Shown: positions 55,175-64,000 of the stretch, piece after piece
Position numbering within the stretch: the stretch's first letter is position 1
Layout of the letters: every line of letters starts with the position of its first letter
From: Opeltia flavorubescens
Taxonomy: Eukaryota > Ascomycota > Lecanoromycetes > Teloschistales > Teloschistaceae
Reading direction: 5' to 3'
DNA length: 64,000 bases
Assembly: GCA_000442125.1 (NCBI GenBank)
Contig: KE546978.1
Span: forward strand, 744,001-808,000
Made by a program: the position numbers and the translations under genes
The notes under the pieces: model-generated
What the model was told of the DNA's origin: nothing
Databases searched by the model: none
The model's input: only the letters and a program-made list of their open reading frames with translations

Positions 55175-55470
55175 GTCCCAGACTGCCTGCACGACTTTGG
55201 AAGCACGTGAGCTTGGCCAGTTGTCGCCATGATTGCCTCCGCTGCTCTGCTCTCGTCAATACACGCACGCAAGTCAATATCGCTATAGCGAGAGACTGTG
55301 TGTAGATAATGAAGACTCTGGCTGCACCACCCATGTACAACGCCGATGAGCTCCGCTTCTGCAGATGACACTCACCCTCTGGATGCGGAGATCGATACCC
55401 CGGGATCCAAATCACTGACCTCAATTAACATGAAATGAGCAGAGGTGGCACCTACCCACGAACTACGACA
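55175..55470 (-). mobile_element. Fossil fragment of a Ty1/copia retrotransposon (RNase H part)
   Basis: The minus strand just past the NLR stop shows short segments typical of copia RNase H: TSAHFMLIE, then SSAEAELIGVVHGWC, then DIDLRACIDESRAAEAIMA. Only this terminal part of pol is visible; integrase, reverse transcriptase and long terminal repeats were not found nearby. It is broken and looks old. The family rests on motif recognition and the edges are approximate. Confidence 0.6.
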
Positions 55471-56170
55471 TACCAAATGCCGAGTGTATCGATGGGAAAT
55501 CTTACTTCTGCCCCAGCAGTTAATCTCAGCACTGCGTCCCGGTTCCAAGATGACGAACCGGTACGATGTTTCTGACGATGAGGACCTCATCCACTCATCC
55601 CTTATTTGCACAGTGATATTCGACCGACCCTGGTCAATAGACCTCTTCCGTCCTCTTGGAAAGCTGTAAAGCCAACAATACGTCTACATGAAGAGGTTTC
55701 TCTCGAAGACTGCGGGGAGAACATAACGCAATTCGAGTATGGTAGCCGTGTGACGAGGCGTCATACTGAGTTAGTTGTCTCGGGATTGATTCTGATTCTT
55801 CTGCAGCGAAAATTTCAAACACCTGCCATTCTATAATGTGACAATATGTTGAAGACACCTGCGCAATCAAATCAATCGTCTCGCTCTTTCCCTTCTTCCA
55901 TGTTCTCTTTTTCCTCTCCAAGAATGAAAATCAGCTTTTTGCCTAGCTTCCGAATACCGCAACGATGAACGGTAGTGAATCTTAATGCAGAATATATTGC
56001 AACCGCTGATGATGGAGCTTGTACAATGAATATACGGTAATGCTACGACAAGGTATCACATTTATGAGAAGTCAAGGGGTCGAACATATATGTCTATATC
56101 TTTTTGAAAGTCCTTTACACATATGAGGAGAGAGTCTATATTTCTTACACTATCAGGTCTCTACACAGAC
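55471..56170. other. Intergenic region, AT-rich toward the hydrolase gene
   Basis: 700 bp after the copia fossil. Possible further element debris cannot be excluded, but no motif was recognised. The half near 56000-56160 is AT-rich and is probably 3' UTR of the hydrolase gene. Confidence 0.4.
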
Positions 56171-56990
56171 TTAATAAGTCTCAACAAACCCCTTCACAAT
56201 ACCCACCGCCAACTCACCTAGCCGCTCCGGCTGGCTGAGAAAAGGACTATGCGCCGCATCAATCTTCCTCACAACCCATTCCACATCGCTCTTCTCCACA
56301 TACAGATCCTGCACAAAAGGCGGCAATGTCTCATCCTGGCTCGTGTGGATATACACGCGGCGACGATCGAAGTGCTTCGTCCCGTAACATATTGGCCCTG
56401 ACGGCGCGTGGAATATAGCCAGGGATTGATCCAGGACGTCCAGCGATGCTTTCGTTGCCACATGTTCGGGGACGTCGGTGTAGAATGTCTGGATGGGGGT
56501 GAGGGCCTTCGCTAGTCCTGTCTCATACTTGCGGTATGTTAGTTGATTGTTGGATTTCTGGTAGAAGTAGGCTTCCCACATTCGCTTTCAGCCACGGGGC
56601 CAATTTGCCACCAAACAAGTCAAGCAAGGTATCACCTTCACTTGGAATGAAGGCGGATTGGTAGATGAGGCCAACGATACCGCCTTCCTCCCCCTTGGCC
56701 GACCGTTCAGCTTTGGATAGCCCGGCGATGGCAGCGCTGGCGACGAATCCCGCGTAGGAATGCAGGTATAGGACAATATCCTTTCCTTCATCCACGATCA
56801 AAGGATGAAAGACTTCATTTGTGAGGGCTGCAATGTCGTCCTTGACGGTCAGATCGGGCCGGTTGACTGAGGCGAGCCCATATGTCCGCGTCTTTAATCC
56901 TAATTGCTCGAGCTGAGAGGCCAGCAGATCCATGACTGACGCGACATGAAAAGCGCCCGCGACTAGCACGACAGTTGGGAGCGGATCCAT
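56171..56990 (-). CDS. Alpha/beta hydrolase
   Basis: Two exons (56990-56580, 56527-56171) joined in phase 0 across a 52-nt intron with an AACTAAC branch site give 255 residues. The fold is evident from PTVVLVAGAFHVASVMDLLA at the N-terminus, a nucleophile elbow LHSYAG with Ser78, Asp202 in TSQDETLPPF and His230 in DAAHSPFLSQP. The elbow has His where the usual GxSxG has the first Gly, as in a fungal subgroup of small AB-hydrolase-1 proteins. There is no signal peptide, so it is probably cytosolic. Such enzymes hydrolyse esters or lactones and are often linked to secondary or xenobiotic metabolism, but no biosynthetic cluster is visible around it. The substrate cannot be predicted. Confidence 0.85.
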
Positions 56991-57900
56991 AATGAAACCT
57001 GTCAGTCGATGTAAAGTCGTATATTAGGTTCTGTAGAAGAGGTAGGCGCCTAAACTATATACACCCAGTATGATAGAAATCTGGTAGGTGGTATTGGGTG
57101 ATGCAACTGTGCATGCCTGGAGAATTGTGGGCTTCATCTAACAGGAGATTTATCGTTTTTTTGCAGGGCATGGTAGTCGCACATATGTTGGTGTAAGCTG
57201 AAAATGATCCTTCGGCCTTCTCGCTGCCCGAACGAACGCCTCGCGATCATTCGTTTTCGGCCTCTTCAACACTGGATCACGCCGACCGAATCCTCTGCAT
57301 CGCAGCTCTAAGACGACAGCCAGTGTTCATAAAATCATGAGAGCAATCTCTGTGGAAGTAGTCGAGTTTTGTCAAACGCCGTAACCTAGCAGCACCTAGA
57401 TTTGGCCTTGTACCTGATGTGGCGAACTTTCCAGACCAATATCAAACGTTAAGTTGTCATCCACGAGACTGTGGCCATCGTAGTCGAAGCTGGTGGTGTA
57501 CAGGCAGAGGACTGCCGTGTTGTCTATTCGGTGGAAAAGGGATCACCGCCAGAGCACCTTGCTGCCAATACATCGTTCTCGTCTATCGACCGTTCAAATT
57601 GTCAACCGCATCTGCATCACAAGAAAATTCCAGTACATTCAGATGATCCGTGATGTGAAATAAAAAGCATGGTCCGTGGCCGCCGTTATCCTCCGGCTGT
57701 TCCTTATACGGCAGCATCCGTTACTGACTGGACTAGACCGACTGTCGTGATATGCGGCGATATTTACAAGCTTTCGGGGCCGCGTTAGTTTGCGACCTTC
57801 CCTACTTTGAGCGCAAGAGGGACGTCGCTGTAATCAAAGCAAATTTTTCGGATTTTAGAGCAGCTACTGACCTCTCAATCATGGCCCTACCCGCTGCTGG
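56991..57900. other. Intergenic region upstream of the hydrolase gene
   Basis: 910 bp between the hydrolase start and the stop of the second F-box gene. The frames at 57419-57653 (plus) are short and unrecognised. No repeat or RNA gene was seen. Confidence 0.45.
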
Positions 57901-59072
57901 TCAGCAACAAACAGTACGGGGATTAGAAAATCGACGACGTACCCACATCCATCTTACGCAGCAGAATATCTCGTCTTCCAACATTGGACACTTTAACCAT
58001 TCAATCTGTTGTTGTAGATCGGTTTTTCCATGTAACCACCTTATTCGACTCGTGTCCATTCTTTCGAGTTTTCCCCTGAGCTCCAAAAGCTTGTCTCTCC
58101 ATTTGTCCACGCCACCTGGCCGTAATATTTGGTAGCCCGCTAGGCCGTATAATTGTATCGCACCGCACCAAATCTTATAGCGGGTCGAATCGGGGAAGCT
58201 TGTTCCCTCGCAATCTCTCGCTTCTTTCCAAGCTTCCTGCCACTTTCTGCTCTTCAAAATGTGCCTGATACTGTATTGGTCCATTATCGGATTTACATTG
58301 TCCTGCCTGTTACGATACGGTCCTGTCTCCTCGACCTCGAAACCCCTATAGCTATGACAATACTGGTCCGGAATGCAGTACTTGATATAATCCAGCCTCG
58401 TGTCAAGGTCTAAGCCTTCCTTGCCATCAAGACTGGCTTCAAGGCTGGGCTGGAAGAGAGCGCCGTAGATGGCCATTTGAAAGAAGGCACGCTGGGGCTC
58501 ACAATCGACGGTTTCAGCGTCGGAGCGTCCTCCGTTCCAAAAATCTTCGACATCATGCCATTGCTTCCCAGCGCAACGATCGATGAGGTCTATGACAGGG
58601 TTGAAGATTGTGAAGCGGCTAGCTTGAAGCCTAGCAACATCATTGTTTCAGTCAGCCGGGAGCAAATGTACGTTACACTGGGGTTGAGCCGAAGGTAATG
58701 TGAAAGCACGCACCATCTTATATCGTCCATGGTGAGACCTGCCTCCTCAACACACAGATCGAATAAACCTTCGATCCCATCTTTTAGTGATTTACGAAAT
58801 CGATCTGCATTGCTCTCGCTTGAAAGCGCCCATTGGCCGATTTGATTCGCTGTTGCAGCGACAAGAAAGTACGGATCAGGGCGGAAGAAGACACGGGAAG
58901 AAGCTGCAGCGAGTCGAAGGATTTCATTGGGTGATGCAGAGCTACAAATATTGCGAAGGGTACGGCAGGTGGAAGAAAATTCTTTATAGTCTTCGATATT
59001 GGCAAGGTTCCGTCGGATCTGAACGAGAATTTCTACAGGTAGAGCAAGCAGCGAAGGCGAGGGAGAAGCCAT
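57901..59072 (-). CDS. F-box protein
   Basis: Two exons (59072-58714, 58630-57901) separated by an 83-nt intron (GTGCGT...GCTAG, branch GCTGAC) give 362 residues. The F-box is at residues about 8-45 (LLALPVEILVQIRRNLANIE, FSSTCRTLRNIC), right at the N-terminus as is usual for fungal lineage-specific F-box proteins. The rest is alpha-rich with Trp-rich segments (HDVEDFWNGGRSD, RKWQEAWKEARDC, IRWLHGKTDLQQQIEWL) but no LRR, WD40 or kelch repeat. It probably serves as an SCF substrate receptor with an unknown target. Both the splice phase and the continued open frame after the join support the model. It is not obviously related to the F-box protein at 21-22 kb outside the F-box itself. Confidence 0.82.
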
Positions 59073-60116
59073 GGTTGTGTAAGGAAGTTTGAAAGGAGAC
59101 TCAGGGTATTATTATTTTCATGATTGGCAAATCTAGGTACTGATGTCCTATGCATTTGGATCCGCCAAATTTGAGTCATCTCCATGCAAGGAACGCATGA
59201 CGTCACTCTTACATAGCATCCCTTTTCCACGTTACTTCAAATCGTAGTTACTCGTAAGTTTGATGATAGGAGCATCAAGTTCTGCGTTCTTGGCCACTAG
59301 TTCAATCGCATATTTCGTTCCTCTCCACGTTTCAATGATTTAGCTCCTGGCACAACTATGAGATGTCTACGAGTGCCTTGCACCAGACTTGGAACCTCGA
59401 GCAATTCTAAAAAGCTTTAGGAATACTCCAAGCTAGGCATTGGGTAAATGGCAAATGGCAGGTACTGGAAACGGGCTTGTAGATGCTCGAGACGAACAGT
59501 TTGGCGGTGAGTGTAAGATCATATCAACTGTTCTCACGACTTTTTTGGCCCCACAATCTCGAGGCTCCGTGTCACATTGTTACCAGGTCTCCCGTTCGTC
59601 CTACTCTTCAAGTCGGGCGTCTTGTCCCCCGACTGGATGATGATTTCTATCGTGGGGCCATCTTGATCTCCCTTATTTACTTGCTACTAATTTGATATTT
59701 TAAGAAAAATGACGGTCAATATAACGAGATCAAGCATCTCTATATTCAATCAGAATATAATCCGTGGTTTCACAGATCACCGATGCTTAGTTATATATCT
59801 TCATTCTCTTACCCGACACGCAGAGGACACTCACGCTTCAAGCCACAGTTCGCCTCTCATTCGGATCTAGGAACAAAGACAAGGCCCCCTCCGACTATTT
59901 TTCCAAGCACAATGCCATCCACAGCCATCAAAGAAATCTCCCTTTCATCCTTTCAACATAATGGCCCTCCCTCTTTGTTCCCATCCACAAACCTATTATC
60001 CCCTCATCCTCCTAACTCCAATCCCCTCCGCTCTTCTCCAGATTTCCCTTTCCAGTCTCAACATCCCACCATATTTCACTTGGTCACCCCCAAACCATCA
60101 ACCTCAAGGAGCAAAA
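59073..60116. other. Intergenic region with a possible TATA box
   Basis: 1044 bp between the divergent starts of the F-box gene and the proline-rich gene. A TATATAT stretch at about 59790-59798 lies some 320 bp before the chosen start at 60117 and could serve that gene. Open frames before 60117 continue upstream in the same phase but are less likely coding. Confidence 0.45.
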
Positions 60117-60473
60117 ATGGGCAGCGCCCACTCCCGCCCCAGGAACCCACCCCTCAAGGCCCGAAAACACGAAATATCCTACCCCCGTCCCCAACCAAAT
60201 TCCCGTCCCCTACACGCCTACGGCTATGACAGACCACCACCTCCACCACCTGCGGCCCGTCGTCAGCAGCAACAATACTACCATAGTAAGCCCCTTCCCA
60301 AACATCCAACTGAGGTAGCTTACTACTCCAAGAAGCCGTTGCCTGCTAAACCGGCGTGGACAGTGTGTCCGCCTAGGAAGCCTGTGCCGGTCAGGAGGAA
60401 TCAGCCGCCGCCGAGGAGCCAGGTGGATTATTATTCGAAGCGGAGGTTGCCGGAGGTGCCGAGGAGGCGTTGA
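60117..60473 (+). CDS. Small proline-rich protein with N-myristoylation signal
   Basis: The chosen start AAAAATGG gives 118 residues beginning MGSAHSRPRNPP. Gly2 with Ser6 fits the N-myristoylation consensus, and neighbouring basic residues would reinforce membrane binding. The body is Pro-, Arg- and Tyr-rich with three related repeats: YYHSKPLPKHP (54-64), YYSKKPLPAKP (69-79) and YYSKRRLPEVP (105-115). Each holds a PxxP or LPxxP core that could bind SH3 domains, and the double tyrosine is unusual. A run of six prolines is at 40-45 and four glutamines at 50-53. The frame extends upstream to an ATG at 59961, giving 170 residues, but that extension would hide the myristoylation signal and has a different composition. 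The family is not recognised. Confidence 0.6.
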   Translation: MGSAHSRPRNPPLKARKHEISYPRPQPNSRPLHAYGYDRPPPPPPAARRQQQQYYHSKPLPKHPTEVAYYSKKPLPAKPAWTVCPPRKPVPVRRNQPPPRSQVDYYSKRRLPEVPRRR

Positions 60474-61050
60474 TCGCCGCCTTGACGTAAGTTGAGTAGA
60501 GGTGATGTATTTTCTGTGTTTGATGGGTCTTATACATATCCCTAATGTGCTGCTCCATTTGCCACGTCATGAAAAAGGAGAAAAAGCTTGCGGAAAGAGA
60601 TGGACAAGTTGCACTCCGCTCAAGTAAGTGGAGGTAATGTACCAAAAAGCATGAAGAAGACGAGGCTCGGGCTCGAAAAAGGGAGGTGTAGTACCGTAAT
60701 ACTTTGGCGAATAATTCGTGGATGTAATAATGAAGATACAAATCTTATGATACAGACGGTATCCAAGTCTCGTGAATGCTTAGAATGCATAGATTGAAAA
60801 AAAATTATAAGCAAGATGCAATCAAATAACCTATGCTATCCTATCAATGCTGTAAACAGATGCTAAATCTTACCGCCGCAACAGCAGCACCAAATCGGTA
60901 TCACACCGTGAGGAAATGCTCCAGCATTCCAGATGTCGCTAATATGAAGATATCACTCCCAAAAAATCCCCCATCAGTTCTTAGTCTCCTCGCCGTGCTC
61001 CCGAAACATAGGATTCTCACATCTAGTAACATACATCAAAAGAGAAAAGA
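60474..61050. other. Convergent intergenic region
   Basis: 577 bp between the stop codons of the proline-rich and crotonase genes. Nothing recognisable was seen. Confidence 0.5.
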
Positions 61051-62085
61051 TCATTCCTTGCGCCCCCAGAAAGACTGGTGGTTAGGATCATCAACTGCAT
61101 CCAGCACACTCTTTCCGTGATCCGCCATCGCGTTCAGCTCATCCGAGTACAGAGATTTGACTGCACTATTGGGGATGTTCATTTCGTATTCATTCTCTGT
61201 CTCATTGCTATCCTGTAAGGTCTTTCTGATTACCCCTTGGCTATCATGTGACGCCCCGATGGCGGCAAAGCTGGCGATTTGCTCGTCTAGTTGCTGCGGC
61301 GTAGGACTCAGGAAATTCAAGCTGAACTTCGTGTTGTTTAATGCGCTCTGGGGAAATAGACCAATACGAGCGGCCAATGCGTCGACCTCACGGCGGAGAG
61401 TGCCAGCATCACGGTAGTAATTGTTGAATAGACCGAGTTCTGTACCTCGGCGACCATCGAACTGTTTGGAAGCAAGAAGATATTCCATGGCACGGGCTTT
61501 GCCTAGAATGGTGCCAAGGAAGGGTTGACCACCAGCTTGAGCCACGAAGCCATTTGAGTTCTCGTATTGCGATATGAGTGCATTGGGTCCGGCAAAACGC
61601 ATGTCCATTTGAGCATTGAGCTCTTGACCACCACCGTATGCGCGGCCGTTGACTTCAGCAATGAAAGCTGTGCTCGTGATGCTTTGTAAGAGCCGACCAC
61701 ACTCGACGAGCTGGTTGAAAGCCGACTGCCCATTGGGCGCTGATCCGTCAAGGTTGCCGAGATCGAAATGGGAGATGAAGAAATGTGGTATGGCGGAAGA
61801 GAAGATGACAACCTTTGGGGTTGTCTTGAAGGGTCCAGGTTGTGTCCAAAGGAGAAAATCATGCAGGTCGGAGATCAGTTCGACCGTCAGCAGATTGATG
61901 GGAGGATTATTGATGGTCACTCGGGTCACGTTTGCAGTCTGAGTAAAGGAAAGTTTGCCGTTGGAAGACGGCGGAGGGCTGTTATCGCGCTTGTGGAGAC
62001 TCAATATTCGATGCGTCAGATGCCCGTGACCAGCTGAACAGAGTGAGAACGTAGTTAAGAACGCAGATATGGCTCCGAGATGCAT
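61051..62085 (-). CDS. Crotonase-fold (enoyl-CoA hydratase/isomerase-like) protein with signal peptide
   Basis: A single exon encoding 344 residues. The N-terminus MHLGAISAFLTTFSLCSAGH reads as a secretory signal peptide with likely cleavage after Ala18 or Gly19. The mature part shows the crotonase fold: TRVTINNPPINLLTVELISD, then FSSAIPHFFISHFDLGNLDG, then the oxyanion-hole region EVNGRAYGGGQELNAQMDMR at about 144-163. Crotonases normally act on acyl-CoA inside mitochondria, peroxisomes or cytosol, so a secreted form is odd. Putative glycosylation sites NVT (52), NNT and NET are consistent with passage through the ER. The C-terminus has no peroxisomal SKL. Related secreted crotonase-like proteins may occur in other fungi, but I cannot confirm a function. 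The start is the first ATG and directly yields the signal peptide. Confidence 0.85.
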   Translation of the reverse strand: MHLGAISAFLTTFSLCSAGHGHLTHRILSLHKRDNSPPPSSNGKLSFTQTANVTRVTINNPPINLLTVELISDLHDFLLWTQPGPFKTTPKVVIFSSAIPHFFISHFDLGNLDGSAPNGQSAFNQLVECGRLLQSITSTAFIAEVNGRAYGGGQELNAQMDMRFAGPNALISQYENSNGFVAQAGGQPFLGTILGKARAMEYLLASKQFDGRRGTELGLFNNYYRDAGTLRREVDALAARIGLFPQSALNNTKFSLNFLSPTPQQLDEQIASFAAIGASHDSQGVIRKTLQDSNETENEYEMNIPNSAVKSLYSDELNAMADHGKSVLDAVDDPNHQSFWGRKE

Positions 62086-63220
62086 GTTGTATCTCTTCAG
62101 GCGTGGAGATCGACTGCCAACCGCTATCTTGCAATATGGAATAATATGAATGCAGAGCTCAAGGACTGGGAGCGAGAGGCGAAAGATTTGAATAGAATTG
62201 AATGAGTGTGCACGAGTGTGTAACGATCAAGAAAGGAGGATGAGGAGCGATATATTTCAAGCTGCTGCCAAGGTCGACGTTGCTCCTTCCACCGGACATT
62301 CGATTCAATTGGAAACTGCGACACAGCTACCACAAAGGCAAAAGGTCATTTGATGATTAGTTGCGCACGAGATTGATTGACGGAAATGGAAATATCTTGC
62401 TTCTGGACCTCGGGACTCAGAGATTGGTTAGATCGTCTCATTCATCATTCAATCTAGATCTCTAGATCTCGATCATGAATGATCCTCGGCAAGAGCCATG
62501 CAGCATCGAAACAAAGGAATCGATCCTTATGTCGTCATGACTCCCCTCAAGGAGCCCAGGGAAGGTGCCCATTCGATGATTGCCTATAAATGGCTAACAC
62601 TCACTTTATCCTGGTTAATTGGTATAGTAGTATGATCAAATCGTTCGGTAAAACTTTTCCTGATTGATTTTCCACCGTCAGCTACGTCGTATTACATGAG
62701 GTGAGCCATCAAGGCCATCTTACATATGAGTTTAGGTTGTAGCAAGCTTGTGGTGAATTTCGAAAAGGTCCTGCGAATGAACCGAAAGTGCATAATAAAC
62801 CTATCATACTGAAGTCGGAACATTGCGAAGTAGAAAGTCCACGCATGATGCAAGCGTTCAAAAGAGCAAAAACTCACTGGAAGCCGCTTTACAGTTTTTA
62901 CCAGTGAGGGAAACCCACCCAGTTGAGAAGGGTAGTTTCATTACAGGAAAGGAAAGTGAGGGGATGGCTTCGAACTCTTGAGGCATCCCGATGAAGGCCG
63001 GAACAGGATCTACCCCTCCGGAGCAAGAATCTCTGCTAAGGCTACTGGCTCAGGGTCCTAGACAGAACGGACCTTATTCCCCCGGAGCCAACTGGGTCTG
63101 CTGATATTTACGAAATCCACAATTGCCGGTTGTGTGGTCTCTCTCGTATTCTCTCATATTGCTGATACACTGATCATCCATCCGTACATTCCAAACTACC
63201 ACCAATGCAATGCCGCTGGT
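62086..63220. other. Intergenic region upstream of the crotonase gene
   Basis: 1135 bp between the crotonase start and the TANGO2 stop. It contains an imperfect palindrome at about 62444-62483. The stretch 62880-63130 has several short GC-rich blocks but no recognised RNA fold or tRNA box. Confidence 0.45.
62444..62483. repeat. Imperfect palindrome
   Basis: Left arm ATCATTCAATCTAGATCT and right arm AGATCTCGATCATGAATGAT are near-reverse complements around a central CTAGATCT-type core. It sits about 360-400 bp upstream of the crotonase start. It could be a regulator site or chance; no transcription factor is proposed. Confidence 0.5.
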
Positions 63221-64000
63221 TCATTCGATATCGAATTCGAACCACCGATCCCGGTCAGAACTTGGAACGGATTTTGCTGTTGAATCGAATAACGTTCTTT
63301 CCACAAACGTTATGTGACCATCATGAGTAACAAGGACGACCGTCTGCTTCTGTGTTCCATAGAGACCGCCCATATGTGCTGGAGGGTCCGTTTGCTTTTG
63401 CACCTGGACATTTTGGTCGCTCTTGCCAGCTGCAATCTCATCTGCACTCGCCTTCCCGGTACCTTGACCACCAATTGGCGGGATGAGTATACTATGTCGT
63501 AGTTCTTTCACAAAACTTTCCCACCCTTGGCTCTCTTTTTTCTTTGGAAGGGTATCGACGCTCAATAGCTCCATCAGTCCATCTACAAATGTCTTTTTCG
63601 AGTCTCCCCTTTCAACGCTTCTTTCAATGGTGGCTTTCAGCATCCTCTCACCCTCGACTACTTTAGGCCATGATCGGTTTCCAAAGGTGGCGTTGCTCAA
63701 TCCGACCGTCTCGTCTCTTTGTCCAGCTATCCACGCCAGACCTTCAGCACTAGGGGTACGGTTTGAAATGACAGCAAGTGATTGCCCAACTTTCCCACAG
63801 ACAAGACTGAAGCCGCCCACACCTGCCACGCCGTCCCCTTCTACAAGATTCTTTGCGAAAGTTGCAGTGTCTTCCGGACTTTGCATCAAAAACTCATTGA
63901 CCATTGCTCCTCGACTTCGAGCCTCCTGCACAACTTGACCTTCTTCACGAAAGTTGGTCAATACAGCAATATGACCCTGCCTAGTGATACCAAGCCATGT
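63221..64000 (-). CDS. TANGO2/NRDE family protein (5' part outside window)
   Basis: The frame is open from the window edge and reads TWLGITRQGHIAVLTNFREE, a diagnostic TANGO2 (NRDE) segment, so the start lies beyond 64000. About 259 residues are present, including SRGAMVNEFLM, GVGGFSLVCGKVG and ISNRTPSAEGLAWIAGQRDE, with the late segment YGTQKQTVVLVTHDGHITFV near the C-terminus. TANGO2 was named for a role in secretion and Golgi organisation, and has been linked to haem trafficking and to lipid and mitochondrial metabolism. The C-terminal part is somewhat extended and Gly/Ser-rich around residues 160-190 of the visible part, with GQGTGKASADEIAAGKSDQN between conserved blocks. No intron is seen in the visible part. 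Confidence 0.85.
   Translation of the reverse strand, partial: TWLGITRQGHIAVLTNFREEGQVVQEARSRGAMVNEFLMQSPEDTATFAKNLVEGDGVAGVGGFSLVCGKVGQSLAVISNRTPSAEGLAWIAGQRDETVGLSNATFGNRSWPKVVEGERMLKATIERSVERGDSKKTFVDGLMELLSVDTLPKKKESQGWESFVKELRHSILIPPIGGQGTGKASADEIAAGKSDQNVQVQKQTDPPAHMGGLYGTQKQTVVLVTHDGHITFVERTLFDSTAKSVPSSDRDRWFEFDIE

Noticed and set aside
59961-60116. Upstream extension of the proline-rich protein from an earlier ATG
   Set aside because: The extension is unlike the rest in composition and would bury the MGSAHS myristoylation signal; kept only as an alternative.
62880-63130. Possible structured RNA or tRNA in a GC-rich spacer
   Set aside because: No A and B box pair, acceptor stem or CCA-type end could be found; no fold was convincing by eye.
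1-64000. CRISPR arrays, rRNA genes, intact transposons with terminal repeats, secondary-metabolite cluster
   Set aside because: None was seen. The hydrolase and crotonase genes are not accompanied by a synthase, P450 or transporter, so no cluster is proposed.

Overview
The window is nuclear DNA of a filamentous ascomycete (Pezizomycotina). The evidence is a dense run of eukaryotic genes, short spliceosomal introns (44-118 nt, mostly GT-AG with CTRAC-like branch sites), an Aquarius/Cwf11 spliceosomal helicase that budding yeasts lack, and a large NACHT-type NLR of the kind seen in moulds. The finer placement is not decided by the sequence; Leotiomycetes would fit but is only an impression. Exon joins given here were worked out by hand from splice sites, reading phase and family sequence. 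For every multi-exon gene the summed coding length is an exact multiple of three.

Left part (1-33 kb), mostly conserved housekeeping genes: the tail of a membrane protein (+), the autophagic vacuolar lipase ATG15 (-), a VPS9-domain Rab exchange factor (+), the THO/TREX subunit THO1/HPR1 (-) head-to-head with the Aquarius helicase (+), a 3 kb stretch without a recognisable gene, a conserved low-complexity protein (+), TFIIH subunit TFB2 (-), an F-box protein (+), the fork-protection protein TOF1/SWI1 (-), a mitochondrial 3-hydroxyacyl-CoA dehydrogenase (+), biotin-protein ligase (-), the small four-exon gene COA4 (+) and the mitochondrial recombinase MGM101 (+).

Middle (33-49 kb): a 1300-residue disordered protein, the beta subunit of ER glucosidase II, RTF2, a TRF4/Cid14-type poly(A) polymerase and a coiled-coil protein with a duplicated CX2CX6C exon, all on the minus strand.

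Right part (49-64 kb) is more accessory: a Goodbye-NACHT-TPR-zinc finger NLR of 1585 residues, a fossil fragment of a Ty1/copia RNase H beside its 3' end, an alpha/beta hydrolase, a second F-box protein, a small proline-rich protein with an N-myristoylation signal, a crotonase-fold protein with a signal peptide, and the cut 5' end of a TANGO2-family gene.

Several neighbours share a divergent intergenic region and a broad theme: THO1/AQR (mRNA processing and export), BPL1/COA4 followed by MGM101 (mitochondrial and cofactor biology), and TFB2/F-box. The most unusual locus is the head-to-head pair made by the NLR and the repeat-built coiled-coil/half-zinc-cluster gene, separated by 1.4 kb of non-coding DNA. 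No CRISPR array, tRNA or rRNA gene and no intact transposon was recognised.
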